In this document: positions 16,265 to 24,143 of the stretch, in pieces | Layout: every line of letters starts with the position of its first letter | Position numbering within the stretch: position 1 is the first letter of the stretch | NCBI GenBank assembly: GCA_045658525.1 | Contig: JAZOVD010000016.1 | Span: 1-45,180 of the forward strand | Length of the DNA stretch: 45,180 nt | Source: SIG673 sp045658525 | GTDB lineage: Bacteria; Bacillota; Clostridia; Oscillospirales; CAG-272 | Direction: 5' to 3' | Made by a program: the position numbers and the translations under genes | The notes under the pieces: model-generated | Databases searched by the model: none | The model's input: only the letters and a program-made list of their open reading frames with translations | Told to the model about the DNA's origin: nothing

Positions 16265-16630
16265 ATGGGATTATTTGACATATTCAAGAAAAAGAGCCTC
16301 GAAGAAAAGATGGAGGAATACGCAAACAAGGGTCTTGTAGGAAAGCTTGAAGCCGCGGTAGATGCGGGAAAGCCCAAGGAGACCAGAATAGCCGCGCTCA
16401 ACGCTCTCCGTCTCATAAAGCATCATTCCAGCGTTGATATTCTTATGGAAGCACTCCGCGACGACGACGCAGACATCCGCCGTGCCGCCACGAAGTCACT
16501 TCTTATGAACGGAACGAAGGACATGACCGAGCGTCTTCTCAATTACAGCGAGCAGGAAGAGATTGACGACATCAAGGAAATGATGAAGGAAGCCGCGATC
16601 GCCGCAAAGGACAGAACCCCCAGACTTTAA
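16265..16630 (+). CDS. HEAT-repeat protein, 121 aa
   Basis: A small, wholly alpha-helical protein. Residues around 35-90 give two HEAT/PBS-lyase-like units (ETRIAALNALRLIKHHSSVD, then ADIRRAATKSLLMNGTKDM), built for protein contact. The N-terminus MGLFDIFKKKS is amphipathic and resembles membrane-associating N-termini of many small bacterial proteins. AAGGAG at 16249-16254 is 10 bases from ATG 16265; a TTG six bases earlier is too close to it. It has its own promoter and a terminator at 16643-16666. No partner can be inferred from neighbours. Confidence 0.82.
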   Translation: MGLFDIFKKKSLEEKMEEYANKGLVGKLEAAVDAGKPKETRIAALNALRLIKHHSSVDILMEALRDDDADIRRAATKSLLMNGTKDMTERLLNYSEQEEIDDIKEMMKEAAIAAKDRTPRL

Positions 16631-16642
16631 TTTAACGCAAAA

Positions 16643-16666
16643 ATCCGCCATACGGCGGATTTTTTT
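16643..16666 (+). terminator. Terminator after the HEAT-repeat gene
   Basis: ATCCGCC-atac-GGCGGAT with a following T run of seven; it lies 12 bases after the stop and just outside the left repeat of the DUF559 cassette. Confidence 0.9.
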
Positions 16667-16672
16667 ATATAG

Positions 16673-16721
16673 AGCCTTCCCCTTGAGGGGAAGGTGTCAG
16701 CGTATGCTGACGGATGAGGTG
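16673..16721. repeat. Left inverted repeat of the DUF559 cassette
   Basis: Contains two nested palindromes, CCTTCCCCTTGAGGGGAAGG and GTCAGC-gtat-GCTGAC, followed by GGATGAGGTG. It encodes the C-terminal residues and stop codon of the DUF559 protein on the reverse strand. Confidence 0.85.
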
Positions 16722-17065
16722 GAAATATGCTTTAAAACATCTTTGCACACCGCATCAAAATTTTTATGTATATCTAAATTCGAGTAACGAAGCACTGTGA
16801 TACCAAGACTGCTTAAATACATATCCCTTTCAGCATCATCTTCTTTTCCGTTTTGAGTATAATGCTGCGAGCCGTCAAGCTCAATCACCAGCTTTGCGGC
16901 AGAACAATAAAAATCAACGATATAATTTCCAATTACTTTTTGCCTGTTTACTGTTTGAGGTAACAGTTTCAAGAAATCATACCATAGATGTTTTTCTTCT
17001 TTTGTCATATTTCTGCGCAACGACTTGGAAAAACAAGTTAATTTTGAGTTATTAGTTTTATTCAC
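16697..17065 (-). CDS. DUF559 endonuclease-like protein
   Basis: A 122-aa protein of the DUF559 family, a PD-(D/E)XK fold related to very-short-patch-repair (Vsr) nucleases. Visible marks are LRRNMTKEEKHLWYDFL (16-32), VDFYCSAAKLVIELDGSQH (50-68) with D51, E62, D64 and H68 as the likely catalytic set, and the late LGITVLRYSN strand. The start is GTG 17065; an ATG at 17008 would cut away conserved N-terminal residues. GAGG of the right repeat is its ribosome site. It lies 18 bases after PAP2 on the same strand, so PAP2's promoter probably transcribes it. DNA nicking or cutting activity is inferred from the fold, not shown. Confidence 0.88.
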   Translation of the reverse strand: MNKTNNSKLTCFSKSLRRNMTKEEKHLWYDFLKLLPQTVNRQKVIGNYIVDFYCSAAKLVIELDGSQHYTQNGKEDDAERDMYLSSLGITVLRYSNLDIHKNFDAVCKDVLKHISTSSVSIR

Positions 17066-17068
17066 TTA

Positions 17069-17116
17069 CACCTCATCAGTCACCTACGGTGACAGCTTCC
17101 CCTCAAGGGGAAGCCT
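17069..17116. repeat. Right inverted repeat of the DUF559 cassette
   Basis: Read on the reverse strand it gives GCTTCCCCTTGAGGGGAAGC, then GTCACC-gta-GGTGAC, then TGATGAGGTG. Compared with the left copy, one base pair in each palindrome has flipped in both arms, so both stems are preserved. Confidence 0.85.
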
Positions 17117-18004
17117 TACTACTTTTTTAATAACGATAGGATAAACGACCAACACCCACATAACGGTAACAAAATAACGAACGAAATCAAGTATAAGATT
17201 TCCCGGGGAGATGAGCTTTAAAAGTCCCTTGAAAAGCAACGCACCCGCTACTCCTATAACAAATTTCACTATCTGCATCCATACTTTTGGGGCGCGAACG
17301 TCAAACCTTATATATTTTCTTTCAAGATAAAACCCTATGGCAAAACCAAGTCCCGCGCCACCGCTTTTAAAGCAGTCGTTTATCTGTTGAATATCAACGA
17401 CGCCAGCCCTTGCGAGAATATAACTGTAAACACAAAGCAGTACGGAGACCGTTCCAAGCACTATGGCTATCGCAATATCGTGTTTTCCGTTTGCAAACCT
17501 ATCGTAAAACTCGTTTATAAGTATAACGATCGCAAGAGTCAACGCAAGCGATGCGAGAACATCATAAAACGTATGGACTCCGAGATACATACGGGAAAAC
17601 GCGACAAGCAATATAAGCGCGATAAATATCGCCTTATATGCTTTTTTTCTTGCGTTAAGGGTAAAATAACAGTATAACGCTGTCGCTCCCTGTGTGTGTC
17701 CACTCGGAAACGAATATCCGGTAGCTCCTCCCCTTGCGCTCGCAACGGGCGAAAACGTCGGGTCTATTACCCACGGTCTTTCGACACGGAAAGTGACTTT
17801 AAGCCCCTGAACGAGCATTCCGGAAGCGAAAAATATCATTCCGAGCTTATATGCGGAATCCTTATTTATACACCAATAAAGCAGGCATATAACGCCGAGA
17901 ACTATTACCTCCTCACCAAGCCGTGTTATAAGCTGAAAAAGGGTATCGGTAAACGGTGAACGTAGCTTTGAAAGAGCTTTAAGAAAAGCTATGGCTATAT
18001 CCAA
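17084..18004 (-). CDS. PAP2-family membrane phosphatase
   Basis: A 306-aa polytopic membrane protein of the phosphatidic acid phosphatase type 2 superfamily. The three active-site motifs are complete: K69-x6-R76-P77, PSGH (100-103) and SR (137-138) with H144 and D148 in SRMYLGVHTFYD. Such enzymes dephosphorylate lipid phosphates, for example undecaprenyl pyrophosphate or phosphatidic acid, on the outer membrane face. Five or more further hydrophobic segments follow. The start is TTG 18004, with AAAGGAG 7 bases upstream and a perfect promoter at 18036-18064. The last residues (LPLEGKLSP) are encoded by the right repeat of the DUF559 cassette, so the natural C-terminus has probably been replaced; motifs are unaffected. 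Confidence 0.92.
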   Translation of the reverse strand: MDIAIAFLKALSKLRSPFTDTLFQLITRLGEEVIVLGVICLLYWCINKDSAYKLGMIFFASGMLVQGLKVTFRVERPWVIDPTFSPVASARGGATGYSFPSGHTQGATALYCYFTLNARKKAYKAIFIALILLVAFSRMYLGVHTFYDVLASLALTLAIVILINEFYDRFANGKHDIAIAIVLGTVSVLLCVYSYILARAGVVDIQQINDCFKSGGAGLGFAIGFYLERKYIRFDVRAPKVWMQIVKFVIGVAGALLFKGLLKLISPGNLILDFVRYFVTVMWVLVVYPIVIKKVVRLPLEGKLSP

Positions 18005-18035
18005 GATAATTCTCCTTTAAATAAAGTATAGGGTT

Positions 18036-18064
18036 ATTATAAACCAAAAAAGTTTTTTTGTCAA
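18036..18064 (-). promoter_or_regulatory. Promoter of the PAP2 gene
   Basis: On the reverse strand TTGACA (18059-18064) and TATAAT (18036-18041) are 17 bases apart, a full consensus match, with a leader of about 25 nt. Confidence 0.85.
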
Positions 18065-18091
18065 CATTGACATAGCGATTTTTTTATGATA

Positions 18092-18100
18092 TGATATAAT
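18092..18100 (+). promoter_or_regulatory. Extended -10 promoter of the TerB gene
   Basis: TGATATAAT is an extended -10; a TTGACA at 18067-18072 sits 22 bases away, too far for normal use, and a TATGAT alternative is too near it. Confidence 0.5.
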
Positions 18101-18133
18101 GAATGGGTATTAAAAGCAAAAGGAGGAAGCGGT

Positions 18134-19774
18134 ATGCCAAACGAAAAAACATTTGATGATACAGACGATTTCTGGTCGCTTGACGACCTGCTTCCGCCAA
18201 AGGAAAAGCCAAGCTATTCCCCGCAAAAAAGAAATACCGATACGGTGGATTTTGAAATTAAAAGCGACGTAAGTGAACCTGTGGGCGAAAAAATACCGAG
18301 AAATCAGTACCCGCCGATAACCGCCAAGCCCAAAAGCTTCGACGAATGGTTAAGCGAACGCAAAAAATACGAGGATAACCGTTTCACTTACGGAAAGATA
18401 ACGTTAAACGAATACGTTCCCGAAAACCCACTCATCAAAAAGGTAACAGTTTCTGCTGATCCGAACGCTCACCGCACCTGTGAAAGGTTTTTACGTGACG
18501 CTCTCAGACTTTACGACTCAGAATGTGAGTTCAAGGGAAACGTACCATTTCAGTCGTACTATCCGCAGTATTCACAGATGAACGCTCAGCAGATAGAATG
18601 TTATATAGGGTTCAGGACCGAAGCGCGTAAGGGTATCTACAATAAAATAGACACGGCATATATATATCTGTACCTCTACGAGATAATCAACACTCCGTCA
18701 AAAGCCTCTCCCGAGAACAGAGCAACCAGCATTTGCGAGCTTATAAACGCTTATCACAGTCTTGACGACCGACTGTTTTCGGATATGTGTAACTGGTTGT
18801 GCGATCTCTGTCTCATCTACAACGTAAAGCTGAAAAACGATGTTTTCGGAGACCTTATAACAAGCGTCACGTCAGCTTGCAGGATAAAGGAGTTTTTCAT
18901 AGGCTCAAACTCCGATACCGCAAAGGATTACGCTCTCGTCTCCGCGGTCACTTCATACGACTACAAGAAAAGCCGTTTCTATGCGGAGAACCGAGAAGCA
19001 TACGACACCTTCATTCCGAAAGCCACGCAAGTAGCGATAGACGCAATGTCAAGAAACGACAACCGTTTCCTTAAAGAACACGAAAGCGTATGCACGCTTA
19101 TTCACGAAAGCTATAACGGCGCGCTCTGCGCAGGCTCGGTAAAATGCACGATCTCTATTGAGTGTATCTGCATAACTCGCTCGGACAACGTAAAAAAAGC
19201 GATCTCCGAGGCGGTAAAATACTCCGAGAACTGCTTGCGTTCTCAGCTTGGAATAAAGTCAAGGCTTACCGTAAACTACCTTTCCACCGACTATAAAGCG
19301 GTTATCAAAAAGTTCTTTGCCGAAAGCTCAGCATATATGCCAAGGATAACTCCCAAAAAGCCTGCTGTTTCCGAAAAAAAGCCTGAATACGAGGCACTTT
19401 ACGAGCCGCAAAGTCACGGCGTTTCGTTTGAGGAAGCAAAAATGATAGAGGAAAGCTCTTGGGAGATAACTAAACAGCTCGTTACCGAGCTTGAAGATGA
19501 AACGGAAGAAGAACAACCGACTGCGAGCGAGCCTCGTTCCGCTTCCGACGAGCTGCTCGGTCTTATGTATATAATGAAAAAAGACACCGCGTCTTTTTAC
19601 GCTCTGGCAAACAAAAACAAAATGCTTACCGACGCTTTTGCCGACAGGATAAACGCTTTCGCGCTCGAAGCGATAGGCGATATAGCCTTGGTACAAGGCG
19701 AAAACGGGTATGAGATAATAGAAGATTACGTAACGGATATTGAGGATATATTATCCGAAAACGGACTGATATGA
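18134..19774 (+). CDS. TerB_N/TerB_C domain protein
   Basis: A 546-aa cytosolic protein. After a disordered acidic N-terminus (1-70), residues about 130-190 match the TerB_N style (PFQSYYPQYSQM, then CYIGFRTEARKGIYN and AYIYLYLYEIIN). The last 130 residues, after a Glu-rich linker, fit TerB_C. TerB-type modules are named after tellurite-resistance TerB and recur in stress-response and phage-conflict operons, where they are thought to bind metal or act as scaffolds. AAGGAGG lies ahead of ATG 18134. The next gene starts 27 bases later and encodes a BrxC/BrxD-like ATPase, a recurring partnership. The helicase that I recall often accompanying such pairs is absent. Function remains inferred. Confidence 0.82.
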   Translation: MPNEKTFDDTDDFWSLDDLLPPKEKPSYSPQKRNTDTVDFEIKSDVSEPVGEKIPRNQYPPITAKPKSFDEWLSERKKYEDNRFTYGKITLNEYVPENPLIKKVTVSADPNAHRTCERFLRDALRLYDSECEFKGNVPFQSYYPQYSQMNAQQIECYIGFRTEARKGIYNKIDTAYIYLYLYEIINTPSKASPENRATSICELINAYHSLDDRLFSDMCNWLCDLCLIYNVKLKNDVFGDLITSVTSACRIKEFFIGSNSDTAKDYALVSAVTSYDYKKSRFYAENREAYDTFIPKATQVAIDAMSRNDNRFLKEHESVCTLIHESYNGALCAGSVKCTISIECICITRSDNVKKAISEAVKYSENCLRSQLGIKSRLTVNYLSTDYKAVIKKFFAESSAYMPRITPKKPAVSEKKPEYEALYEPQSHGVSFEEAKMIEESSWEITKQLVTELEDETEEEQPTASEPRSASDELLGLMYIMKKDTASFYALANKNKMLTDAFADRINAFALEAIGDIALVQGENGYEIIEDYVTDIEDILSENGLI

Positions 19775-19801
19775 GCCACGGTATGAAAGGAACCGTACCA
19801 A

Positions 19802-21112
19802 ATGGAAAACAAGATACCAAAAAGAATACTTAATTCTTTAATGAACGCTCTCGCGGCGGGAGTAGTACCGCGGACGGGCGCTCCATATATCGCGATCGGA
19901 AGAAAAAACGAGACCGAAAGCTTGCTTTCAGATCTCGAAAACGTTTCTGATGGCGGAAGCTCGCTCCGTTTTCTTATCGGACGTTACGGAAGCGGAAAGA
20001 GCTTTCTTTTGCAGCTCATACGCGGACACGCGCTCGAAAACGGCTTTGTAACGGCAGATGCAGACCTCTCCCCCGAAAGACGTCTCAGCGGAACGAACGG
20101 AAGCGGACTTGCTACGTACCGAGAGCTTATAAAAAACCTTTCCGTATCCACCGCGCCCGACGGCGGAGCTTTACCGGTCCTTATATCAAAGTGGCTTTCC
20201 TCACTTCGCTCGGACATAGCCGCGGAAGGCTTGGATATAGAAACGCCCGAATTTGAAAAAGCTCTCAAACGCAGGATATATTCCGTTACAGCGGAGCTTG
20301 AAAACAGAGTCGGCGGTTTTGATTTCGCGACAGTCATACACAAATACCACACGGCACTCACAAACGGTGATGACGCGCTCCGTTCCGCCTGCATACGTTG
20401 GCTTCGCGGAGAGTTCACGACCAAAACCGAGGCAAAACGCGAGATAGGCACTCAGGGAATAATAAACGACGATAACTGGTACGATTATCTTAAATTATTC
20501 GCGCTTTTCGTGCGTAAGATAGGCTACAAAGGACTTTGCATATATATAGACGAATGTGTCAACCTTTACAAGATCCCCAACAGAATATCAAGAGAAAACA
20601 ATTACGAGAAGATACTTTCTATATTTAACGACACGCTTCAAGGCAAAGCGCCGTACCTCGGATTTGTGTTTATAGGAACTCCTCAGTTCCTTGAAGATAC
20701 GCGTCGCGGTCTGTTCAGCTATGAGGCTCTTCGTTCAAGGCTTTCCGACGGAACGTTTGCAAACGAAAACTACCGTGACCTTTGCGGACCTGTGATACGT
20801 CTTGTAAGACTGACGGACAGCGAGCTTTTCGCTCTCATAACAAGACTTGGAAAGCTGTATTCCGAATGTTACGGTTACACCATACCTCTCACCGACGAGC
20901 AAAAAAAGCTGTTTCTCGATTATTGCCTTGCCAAAGCTGGCGCAGACTCGATGATAACTCCGCGAGAAATAATAAGAGGATATATCTCGCTTCTCAACAT
21001 TCTCCGTCAGAACCCCGACGCCAGCTTCGAACAGGTCCTCGGTCAGACAAAAGAAAGCTTGAAGCCCGATACAGAAAAAGACCCGGATGCTCTTGATGAC
21101 TTCGAGCTTTAA
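19802..21112 (+). CDS. BREX-type ATP-binding protein (DUF2791, BrxC/BrxD-like)
   Basis: A 436-aa P-loop ATPase of the DUF2791/BREX ATP-binding family. GRYGSGKS (60-67) is the Walker A and IYIDE (D250, E251) the Walker B motif; the segment GAPYIAIGRKNE and the sensor-like FVFIGTPQFLEDTRRGL (about 283-299) are typical. Family members in BREX and related systems load or remodel complexes on DNA in phage defence. Here it is 27 bases after the TerB gene and both appear co-transcribed. No PglZ, PglX methylase, BrxL or helicase gene is in the window, so this is not a complete BREX locus. A convergent gene begins 33 bases beyond its stop. Confidence 0.85.
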   Translation: MENKIPKRILNSLMNALAAGVVPRTGAPYIAIGRKNETESLLSDLENVSDGGSSLRFLIGRYGSGKSFLLQLIRGHALENGFVTADADLSPERRLSGTNGSGLATYRELIKNLSVSTAPDGGALPVLISKWLSSLRSDIAAEGLDIETPEFEKALKRRIYSVTAELENRVGGFDFATVIHKYHTALTNGDDALRSACIRWLRGEFTTKTEAKREIGTQGIINDDNWYDYLKLFALFVRKIGYKGLCIYIDECVNLYKIPNRISRENNYEKILSIFNDTLQGKAPYLGFVFIGTPQFLEDTRRGLFSYEALRSRLSDGTFANENYRDLCGPVIRLVRLTDSELFALITRLGKLYSECYGYTIPLTDEQKKLFLDYCLAKAGADSMITPREIIRGYISLLNILRQNPDASFEQVLGQTKESLKPDTEKDPDALDDFEL

Positions 21113-21145
21113 TTCATCTTGCTTACCACGTTATAACAATAGTCA

Positions 21146-22885
21146 TTATTTGCTATTCTCAACTTCCTCCAAAAGCTCAGCAAGGACAGTATAAGGAGTT
21201 ATCTGGCGAACGACAGCGGATAACGCTCTCATCTCCTTTACCGAACATTCATCGTGTGTCATAAGCCTCGCCCTTCCGGACGAGGCTTTTTTTAACGCGT
21301 TATGACTGTATATGTCCTTTGTCACGACGCATATATCAGCGTTTAAGTCAATAAGAGAAGCGCGAAGTATAAGCTTTACAAGAGGATAAGCGGAATCGGC
21401 AAAAAGGGTAAGGGTAAACCTTTTGTTTTCCTTTCGTTCCTGACAAGCCCTGCACCTTTCAAGATACGCGGCAAACGGAAGAAGTGAAACGTCGCATCCA
21501 CGTTCGGCAAAACGCATTCTCAACGGGTAAAATCCGGGCGTATATATAAGCTTCTCGGCATTTGATAAATAAGGTCTTTCGTATATCTTCTCCGATTCGC
21601 AAAAGCTCTCCGTTTCATAGGCGCATCTGAGGTAACGTATCTTATATTCTATCTCGGGCAAAAGATTTGGGTACTCCCAAAAGGCGTTTTGAGCAGCGTA
21701 TATCAATACAGCAGTCATCGCTCTTACGTCATCGGAAAATATCCCACTTCTGCCGTTCAAAAACACTTTAATCGCATCAGACTTAGCTCCGAAAATAACT
21801 GTTTTCGCAATAAATGACAGCTTGTCCGCATCTATTTCAGCATAATTGTCCTTTGAGCATAAAAATCCGTAAGGGTCGCGTTTACCGTTTTTTACATGCC
21901 GAAGAATTATCCTTGCCATTTCTTTTGCGTCGTTTTTCAGAAAATGGAACTCGGGGTATTCGCTTGACAGCTTTGAGTACGCTCCCGCGAGAAGCGTAAG
22001 CAAAAACGCAGTTTCTCCGTCGTTAAGCTCACTTGACCCTGCAAAAAACAGTTCTTTCAGTTTTATAAAAATATTTTCCGAAACCTCAAATGCTTCTTCG
22101 TTTCCAAAGCGCCTCAGCACCCTTAACGCTACCGTGGCGCACATCAGCATAGCGGCATCGGTTACGGTTTTTATTTCACCATTTCGGTATATTTCAATTA
22201 TACCGCGAAGCGCAATATCGGTAAAACGTTGTAAGACAGGCTCGTTTGGAGCGCACGGCTTTTTAGCGTTAAGCTCGCTTTTACCAACGCGGTATTCACG
22301 GGAAACGCTGTACCCGATACACTCACCAAACGGATACAGCCCTTCTCTAATATCGTAAAAGCTTTTCTTGCCTACCGTTATTTGGGGAAAAACGGCTTTT
22401 TTCGTTTCAAAAAGCTCACATAATCCGTTTACGGTACCCGGATACGGAAGCACTCCGTTATCGTAAGCTGAAAAATACAGCTTATCACATTCCGAAAAGG
22501 AATCTGTACCAAAATACGCAAAGAATGATCCGTTACCGCTAATAAGCGATTCCAGCGCCCCCAAAGCACCTTTCTCGCACGCAAATCTCGCGTATGAGGA
22601 GCGGTATTTTTTCAGCTCGTTTCTATCTGTTAAATAACGTCTCGGTCGAAGCGCGCAAAAGAAGCGCTCCCTTTTACCTCTCTTTATCTCATCATAATAA
22701 CGCTTTGCCGCATCCACTATTCTTTCATCCGACACGGTACTGTAACACACGGACGGCGGAAGATCTATCACCGCACCGTATATGGCATCCTTAATATAGT
22801 TAGAGTTATATATGGCATCAAGACGTTTAAACGCTTTTTCAGCATCTCCGTCCGCTTCATAGACCGCGATAACGGTATTTCCCAT
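21146..22885 (-). CDS. GT84-like degenerate glycosyltransferase-related protein
   Basis: A 579-aa soluble protein without signal or membrane segments. Residues 1-200 follow the layout of the GT84 domain of cyclic beta-1,2-glucan synthases (NdvB/Cgs): a strand-helix start, an ERFFCALRPRRY block (73-84) like ERFFLFVRPR, EKGALGALESLI (104-115) like ERKRGAI, then KLYFSAYDNGVLP (135-147) where true enzymes have a strand ending in an Asp-x-Asp and LP. Here the Asp pair is not kept (AYDNG), so catalysis is doubtful. The remaining 380 residues are mostly helical and unrecognised. It follows a 26-aa membrane peptide by 17 bases. The GT84 link is my reading by eye and needs a profile search. Confidence 0.6.
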   Translation of the reverse strand: MGNTVIAVYEADGDAEKAFKRLDAIYNSNYIKDAIYGAVIDLPPSVCYSTVSDERIVDAAKRYYDEIKRGKRERFFCALRPRRYLTDRNELKKYRSSYARFACEKGALGALESLISGNGSFFAYFGTDSFSECDKLYFSAYDNGVLPYPGTVNGLCELFETKKAVFPQITVGKKSFYDIREGLYPFGECIGYSVSREYRVGKSELNAKKPCAPNEPVLQRFTDIALRGIIEIYRNGEIKTVTDAAMLMCATVALRVLRRFGNEEAFEVSENIFIKLKELFFAGSSELNDGETAFLLTLLAGAYSKLSSEYPEFHFLKNDAKEMARIILRHVKNGKRDPYGFLCSKDNYAEIDADKLSFIAKTVIFGAKSDAIKVFLNGRSGIFSDDVRAMTAVLIYAAQNAFWEYPNLLPEIEYKIRYLRCAYETESFCESEKIYERPYLSNAEKLIYTPGFYPLRMRFAERGCDVSLLPFAAYLERCRACQERKENKRFTLTLFADSAYPLVKLILRASLIDLNADICVVTKDIYSHNALKKASSGRARLMTHDECSVKEMRALSAVVRQITPYTVLAELLEEVENSK

Positions 22886-22902
22886 AACTTTGTTCCTTTT
22901 TA

Positions 22903-22983
22903 TTACCGACTTCCGCCAGCGACTAACGCCATCGCCATTGCCCCGAGCGTTCCGCCTACCATAATCCCAATTACAAATCCCAT
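22903..22983 (-). CDS. 26-aa single-span membrane peptide (DUF3789-like)
   Basis: The frame reads MGFVIGIMVGGTLGAMAMAL then VAGGSR and a stop: one glycine-rich transmembrane helix with a short basic tail. GGAGGG at 22991-22996 lies 7 bases before the ATG. The composition and length recall DUF3789 peptides, tiny proteins common in Firmicutes and their mobile elements, of unknown role. It lies 17 bases before the GT84-like gene on the same strand and is probably co-transcribed with it. The strong ribosome site is the main support for its reality. Confidence 0.7.
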   Translation of the reverse strand: MGFVIGIMVGGTLGAMAMALVAGGSR

Positions 22984-23040
22984 AATCTTGCCCTCCGTTT
23001 TTATATACAATTATTATCGCTTATATGGTGAAAAAAATAC

Positions 23041-23072
23041 AAAAAAGTGCAGTTATAAAACTGCACTTTTTT
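23041..23072 (-). terminator. Terminator of the carbohydrate ABC operon
   Basis: AAAAAAGTGCAGTT-ataa-AACTGCACTTTTTT is a perfect 14-bp stem with T runs on both strands. It starts 20 bases after the last permease gene. Confidence 0.93.
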
Positions 23073-23092
23073 ATTGTTTTTAAGATACCGTA

Positions 23093-24124
23093 TCAGCCTA
23101 CGATACCGGAACGCTCGATACCCTCAACGAGGTATCTCTGGCAGAACAGGTACACTATAAGAAGCGGAACTATTATAAGAAGTCCTATCGTATTCTGAAT
23201 AGCGGCGTTAAAGAGGTCTTTACCTGCATAGTTCTGGTCAAAGAGTCCTCTCGGTGTCTGTCCGACAAGGTGCGGAAGCAGATACATACCGTTCTTGTTA
23301 TAGAACAGTGACGTATAGAACTCATCAGTCCACTGCCATGAGAAAGCAAACAGGAATACTGTTATCATCATAGGCACGGAAAGCGGAATAACTATACGGA
23401 TAAAGGTCTTGAAAACTCCGTATCCGTCTATGTACGCGGACTCTTCAAGCTCATCGGGAACTCCGCGGAAGAACTGACGCATCATAAAGATGTAAAGTCC
23501 GTTCTTAAACGCAAGACCTCCGAGCGAGAGAACGACCAACGGCCAAAGCGAGTTCGTCATATCTATCGTATTTCCCGTAAGAAGCTCTATTATTCCGTAA
23601 ACATCGAAATACTTGAACTTCATGAAGAGAGAAAGCTGGATAGTTGAGTGAGGTACTATCATCGTGAAAAGCACCAGTGCGAACAGGATATTGGATCCGG
23701 GGAATTTGAACTTAGCAAAGCCGTATCCTATAAGACAACATACGAACATCTGAACGACAGCCGCGGATACCGAGAGCAAAAGCGTATTGATAAGCGCTTT
23801 GAAATATTCAAGGTCAACGATTATCGCTTTATACGTGTCAAGTGTAGGATATTTAGGTATGAGCTTTACCGTAACGTCAACGAAGTCCTCAGCACTCATG
23901 AAGGATGAGGTTATCTTCGAGAAGAACGGATAAAGTATAACGTACGATACTCCGAGAAGAAGGAGGAATCTGAATATTCTCCAAAAGAGCGTTCCGAGAT
24001 ACGATACACTCAGATATTTGAGTTTAAGTCTCTCTTTAAGCGAGGTTCTCTCGAAATCAACTACTATTTTGTTTTTCGACTCCTTTAAAACCTTGGGAGC
24101 GTCATTTACAGACTGATTATTCAT
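23093..24124 (-). CDS. Carbohydrate ABC transporter permease (MalG-type), pair 2
   Basis: A 343-aa inner-membrane permease of the MalG/CUT1 class with about six transmembrane helices, the first around residues 50-68. The EAA loop that docks the ATPase is readable as EESAYIDGYGVFKTFIRIVIPLS (about 227-249). The N-terminal 45 residues are a cytosolic, charged extension longer than usual. It is the last gene of the operon, 19 bases after its MalF-type partner. Compared with the other MalG-type protein in this operon it is longer and clearly divergent, so the two pairs are not a recent duplication. Confidence 0.93.
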   Translation of the reverse strand: MNNQSVNDAPKVLKESKNKIVVDFERTSLKERLKLKYLSVSYLGTLFWRIFRFLLLLGVSYVILYPFFSKITSSFMSAEDFVDVTVKLIPKYPTLDTYKAIIVDLEYFKALINTLLLSVSAAVVQMFVCCLIGYGFAKFKFPGSNILFALVLFTMIVPHSTIQLSLFMKFKYFDVYGIIELLTGNTIDMTNSLWPLVVLSLGGLAFKNGLYIFMMRQFFRGVPDELEESAYIDGYGVFKTFIRIVIPLSVPMMITVFLFAFSWQWTDEFYTSLFYNKNGMYLLPHLVGQTPRGLFDQNYAGKDLFNAAIQNTIGLLIIVPLLIVYLFCQRYLVEGIERSGIVG

Positions 24125-24143
24125 TTAAGAAAACCTCCTTTCA

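Larger units (their letters stand above)
16673..17116. mobile_element. DUF559 nuclease cassette bounded by inverted hairpin repeats
   Basis: A 444-bp unit consisting of left repeat (16673-16721), the DUF559 gene, and an inverted right repeat (17069-17116). The gene fits between the repeats so tightly that its last codons lie in the left repeat and its ribosome site lies in the right one. The unit occupies the 3' end of the PAP2 gene, whose last codons come from the right repeat. There is no transposase and no clear target-site duplication, so movement is inferred from the arrangement only. Confidence 0.6.

Noticed and set aside
16660..17125. Target-site duplication around the DUF559 cassette
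   Set aside because: The bases flanking the two repeats (TATAG-like on the left, TACTAC on the right) show no convincing duplicate, so no insertion mechanism can be claimed from them.
18067..18100. TTGACA plus TATAAT as a standard promoter for the TerB gene
   Set aside because: The spacer is 22 bases, too long for sigma-A; the extended -10 element alone is the more likely signal.
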